The notes below the pieces were generated by a model that saw only the letters and a program-made list of their open reading frames with translations, was not told where the DNA came from and made no database searches. This document shows, one piece after another, positions 40,469-42,348 of a stretch of DNA of 42,348 bases (within the stretch, counting starts at the first letter, position 1; the number at the start of each line of letters is the position of its first letter). The translations under genes and the position numbers were made by a program. This stretch comes from Halieaceae bacterium (lineage in GTDB: Bacteria; Pseudomonadota; Gammaproteobacteria; Pseudomonadales; Halieaceae): positions 1 to 42,348 of the forward strand of contig JABHWT010000109.1 in assembly GCA_018657645.1 (NCBI GenBank). The letters run 5' to 3'.

Positions 40469-41605
40469 ATGGATCCAGAGGTAACAATTATTGGTGCTCT
40501 GCCGCCCATTGTTGGCATTTCCCACTACACAGCAAATTTGGTTGAATGCCTCTCCAGACAAATCAATGTCAGTTTTCTTGGTTTTAAGCACATTTATCCC
40601 GCAGCCCTTTTTCCTGGTCAGCTGACTGACCCTACAACAGTTACCCCGAGTGAAACCAGTAATTTAGAGATTAACAATTGTCTGAATTGGTTTAATCCGC
40701 TGGGGTGGATGGCTCAGGCTTTCGCGATTCGCTCCAGGCTAGTTCATGGTCAATGGTGGAGTTATCCACTTGCGCCAGTGTATATAGTGATTTTGGGTAT
40801 TAGTAAACTGCGGCGAAAAAAAAACCTGTTAACAGTACACAATGTACTGCCACACGAAAACACGGTGTATAGGCGGTTTGTCCACACCGCGGTTTACCAC
40901 TTTGCCGATGAGTTTATTGTGCATACGGAGGAGAATCGCAACCGACTGATGACCATGGTCAATAATAAAAAGGTACATATTGTCCATCACGGCGTATCCC
41001 AACCCAGACAGGTGAGCATGACAAGACCAGAGGCTCGGCAATTACTGGGGATCGGGCGAGACGATAAAATACTACTTTGTTTTGGCCATATCAGGGCCTA
41101 CAAAGGACTGGATGTGGCCATCGATGCCCTGGCAAACACTGAGGATAAGTCGATCAAGCTACTAGTTGTCGGGAAATGTTGGGGAGAGTGGGACAAGTAC
41201 CAACAGAAAATAAATGCCCGTCGGTTGGAGGGTCGAATAATTGTAAAACCAGGGTATGTCCCTACCGATCAAATTGAAGCCTATTTTCGGGCAGTAGACC
41301 TGGTTTTACTTCCCTATACCCACTTCGATGCGCAGAGCGGCGTCGGGGCCATGGCTGTTGGGTTTCAGACCCCTCTGATTGTTTCTGATGCGGGTGGACT
41401 GAAGGAATATGTAGGTAGCAGGGATTTTGTTTTTAAAAGCGGCGATTCTGAGGAACTGGCCGGAAAAATCGGCAGTGCGCTGAGCAACCCATTTCTGGAG
41501 CGGGATTGCGCTGCACACATGCAGGCATTAGGGGAGGATTTGGGGTGGCAATCGGCAGCGGACAAGACCGTCGCAATATACAGGTCGATGCTAGGGCAAC
41601 TCTGA
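40469..41605 (+). CDS. Glycosyltransferase family 4 (GT-B) protein
   Basis: 378 residues, two Rossmann-like domains. The N-terminal half begins IIGALPPIVGISHYTANLVECL (Gly-rich acceptor loop) and contains LLTVHNVLPHE. The C-terminal half has LLCFGHIRAYKGLDVAIDAL, a VVGKCW strand and VLLPYTHFDAQSGVGAMAVGFQTPLIVSDAGGLKEYV, the donor-binding region. The first Glu of the usual E-x7-E motif is missing (QSGVGAMAVG). It is divergent from the GT2 gene across 282 bp and likely belongs to the same glycan pathway. No good ribosome site is seen. A TTGACA at 40328 has no matching -10. Confidence 0.88.
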   Translation: MDPEVTIIGALPPIVGISHYTANLVECLSRQINVSFLGFKHIYPAALFPGQLTDPTTVTPSETSNLEINNCLNWFNPLGWMAQAFAIRSRLVHGQWWSYPLAPVYIVILGISKLRRKKNLLTVHNVLPHENTVYRRFVHTAVYHFADEFIVHTEENRNRLMTMVNNKKVHIVHHGVSQPRQVSMTRPEARQLLGIGRDDKILLCFGHIRAYKGLDVAIDALANTEDKSIKLLVVGKCWGEWDKYQQKINARRLEGRIIVKPGYVPTDQIEAYFRAVDLVLLPYTHFDAQSGVGAMAVGFQTPLIVSDAGGLKEYVGSRDFVFKSGDSEELAGKIGSALSNPFLERDCAAHMQALGEDLGWQSAADKTVAIYRSMLGQL

Positions 41606-41636
41606 ATAATACGGTGCGCTCCGAGGTGCCCTGGCA

Positions 41637-42348
41637 CTACCAGGTGTCGACATGATTTCTCTTTTTCCCATCACGCGGGATGGCTGGCGGCGCAGACTTC
41701 AATGCGCTCATGATCCACCGACGGCTATCCATAGGATCGATGGCGTCGTCTATTTCCAAATATGAAGCCATATTGGTGGCCTTGCCACGCTCATAGGCCA
41801 TATCTACCATTTGCTGATAGACCGTATTTCGTTCATCCAGGTCCTCTATAGCCTCCAACTCCTTGCGAAATCCGAGTTTGACTGCACCCTCCAGGCCCAT
41901 ACCGCCGAATTCGCCGGTGGGCCATGTGATAGTGAACAGTGGCGCCATGAAACTGCCTCCAGCCATGGCCTGCGCCCCCAGACCGTAGCCTTTGCGCAGG
42001 ATAATGGTAAAGAAGGGCACAGTCATACTAGCGCCGGTGACAAACATGCGGCCGAAGCGGCGTACCACGGCGGTTTTTTCAACCTCGGGACCGACCATGA
42101 AACCCGGCGTATCGCACAGGAACAGAATGGGGATGTCGAAGGCATCGCACAGCTGCATAAATCGTGCAGCCTTGTCGGCACCGGGGCCGTCAATGGCGCC
42201 GCCCAAGTGACTGGGGTTATTGGCGATGATGCCGATGGGCCGCCCTTCGACGCGGGCCAGTGAGGTCACCATGCCAACACCGTACTGTTTGCGCAGCTCC
42301 AGTATGCTGTCGGTATCGGCCAGGCTCGTAATAACCTTGCGAATATCG
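41637..42348 (-). CDS. Acyl-CoA carboxylase carboxyltransferase (beta) subunit, partial
   Basis: The C-terminal ~236 residues of a propionyl/methylcrotonyl-type carboxyltransferase. The frame is open to the window edge (DIRKVITSLADTDS precedes the internal Met at 42272), so the gene's 5' end lies outside. Motifs: GRPIGIIANNPSHLGGAID, PILFLCDTPGFMVGPEVE (the CoA/biotin-side oxyanion region), LRKGYGLGAQAMAGGSF, and TWPTGEFGGMGLEGAVKLGF. It transfers CO2 from biotin to an acyl-CoA and would link with the mutase operon if the substrate is propionyl- or a related acyl-CoA. It converges on the GT4 gene with a 31-bp gap. Confidence 0.92.
   Translation of the reverse strand, partial: DIRKVITSLADTDSILELRKQYGVGMVTSLARVEGRPIGIIANNPSHLGGAIDGPGADKAARFMQLCDAFDIPILFLCDTPGFMVGPEVEKTAVVRRFGRMFVTGASMTVPFFTIILRKGYGLGAQAMAGGSFMAPLFTITWPTGEFGGMGLEGAVKLGFRKELEAIEDLDERNTVYQQMVDMAYERGKATNMASYLEIDDAIDPMDSRRWIMSALKSAPPAIPRDGKKRNHVDTW

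Noticed and set aside
41637-42272. Start of the carboxyltransferase at the Met codon 42272
   Set aside because: The frame stays open upstream to the window edge with family-like sequence, so that Met is internal and the gene is truncated by the window.

Overview
The window looks like chromosomal DNA of an aerobic, heterotrophic gammaproteobacterium. It has roughly even base composition and a tRNA-Arg(TCG) with an encoded CCA end. It is rich in acyl-CoA and xenobiotic/steroid-type catabolic enzymes and has Sel1, PilZ and DUF1330 proteins. A marine cellvibrionalean (Halieaceae or Spongiibacteraceae type) is my best guess. This is inferred from gene content only. There are no phage genes, transposases, CRISPR arrays or rRNAs.

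Layout. 1-4.5 kb: the 5' part of a DUF3604 gene (cut by the window edge), an NTF2-like protein, a cytochrome P450 with an operator-like palindrome at its promoter, and a DUF1330 protein. 4.5-6.3 kb: a Cys-rich Sel1-repeat secreted protein. 6.4-12 kb: a CaiB-type CoA-transferase, an acyl-CoA synthetase, a PilZ protein and two DMT transporters. 12-15.4 kb: a 39-codon exported peptide ORF with its own terminator, a methyltransferase, a PLP enzyme of the D-cysteine desulfhydrase/ACC deaminase type, a possible small hypothetical gene and a divergent Tag glycosylase. 15.4-20.5 kb: an M1 peptidase/DUF6702 pair, a gene remnant, an acyltransferase-3 protein and a SpoIIAA-like protein. 20.7-27.5 kb: an N-acyl-D-amino-acid deacylase lipoprotein with a PLP dehydratase, an SDR, a DJ-1/PfpI protein, a Tat-exported FMN 2-hydroxyacid oxidase with a CXXCH motif, and a GST. 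27.6-31.8 kb: a split MaoC hydratase pair, then a three-gene B12-dependent acyl-CoA mutase operon (large subunit, cobalamin subunit, MeaB GTPase) and a terminator. 31.8-36.4 kb: tRNA-Arg, a GDPD remnant, a radical SAM protein, a PNPOx-like protein and a hybrid histidine kinase split by a frameshift. 36.5-42.3 kb: a glycosylation cluster (GT-C-like membrane protein, unknown membrane partner, GtrB/ArnC-like GT2, divergent GT4), then the 3' part of an acyl-CoA carboxylase carboxyltransferase gene.

How it fits together. P450, CoA ligase, CoA-transferase, MaoC hydratase, SDR, acyl-CoA mutase and carboxyltransferase together suggest degradation of branched or cyclic aliphatic acids (steroid, terpenoid or hydrocarbon derived) with exit through methylmalonyl/propionyl-CoA-type steps. 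The strongest candidate for something undescribed is the mutase operon at 28760-31721. The fold-level blocks and the chaperone are present. However, the motifs that hold substrate and thioester in methylmalonyl-CoA mutase (PTMY, QND, SGYH) are replaced, including the position I align with catalytic His244 (Phe here). Second-tier items are the CXXCH-bearing FMN oxidase, the unknown membrane protein translationally abutting a GT-C enzyme, and three decayed or orphan reading frames that simple ORF calling misses.
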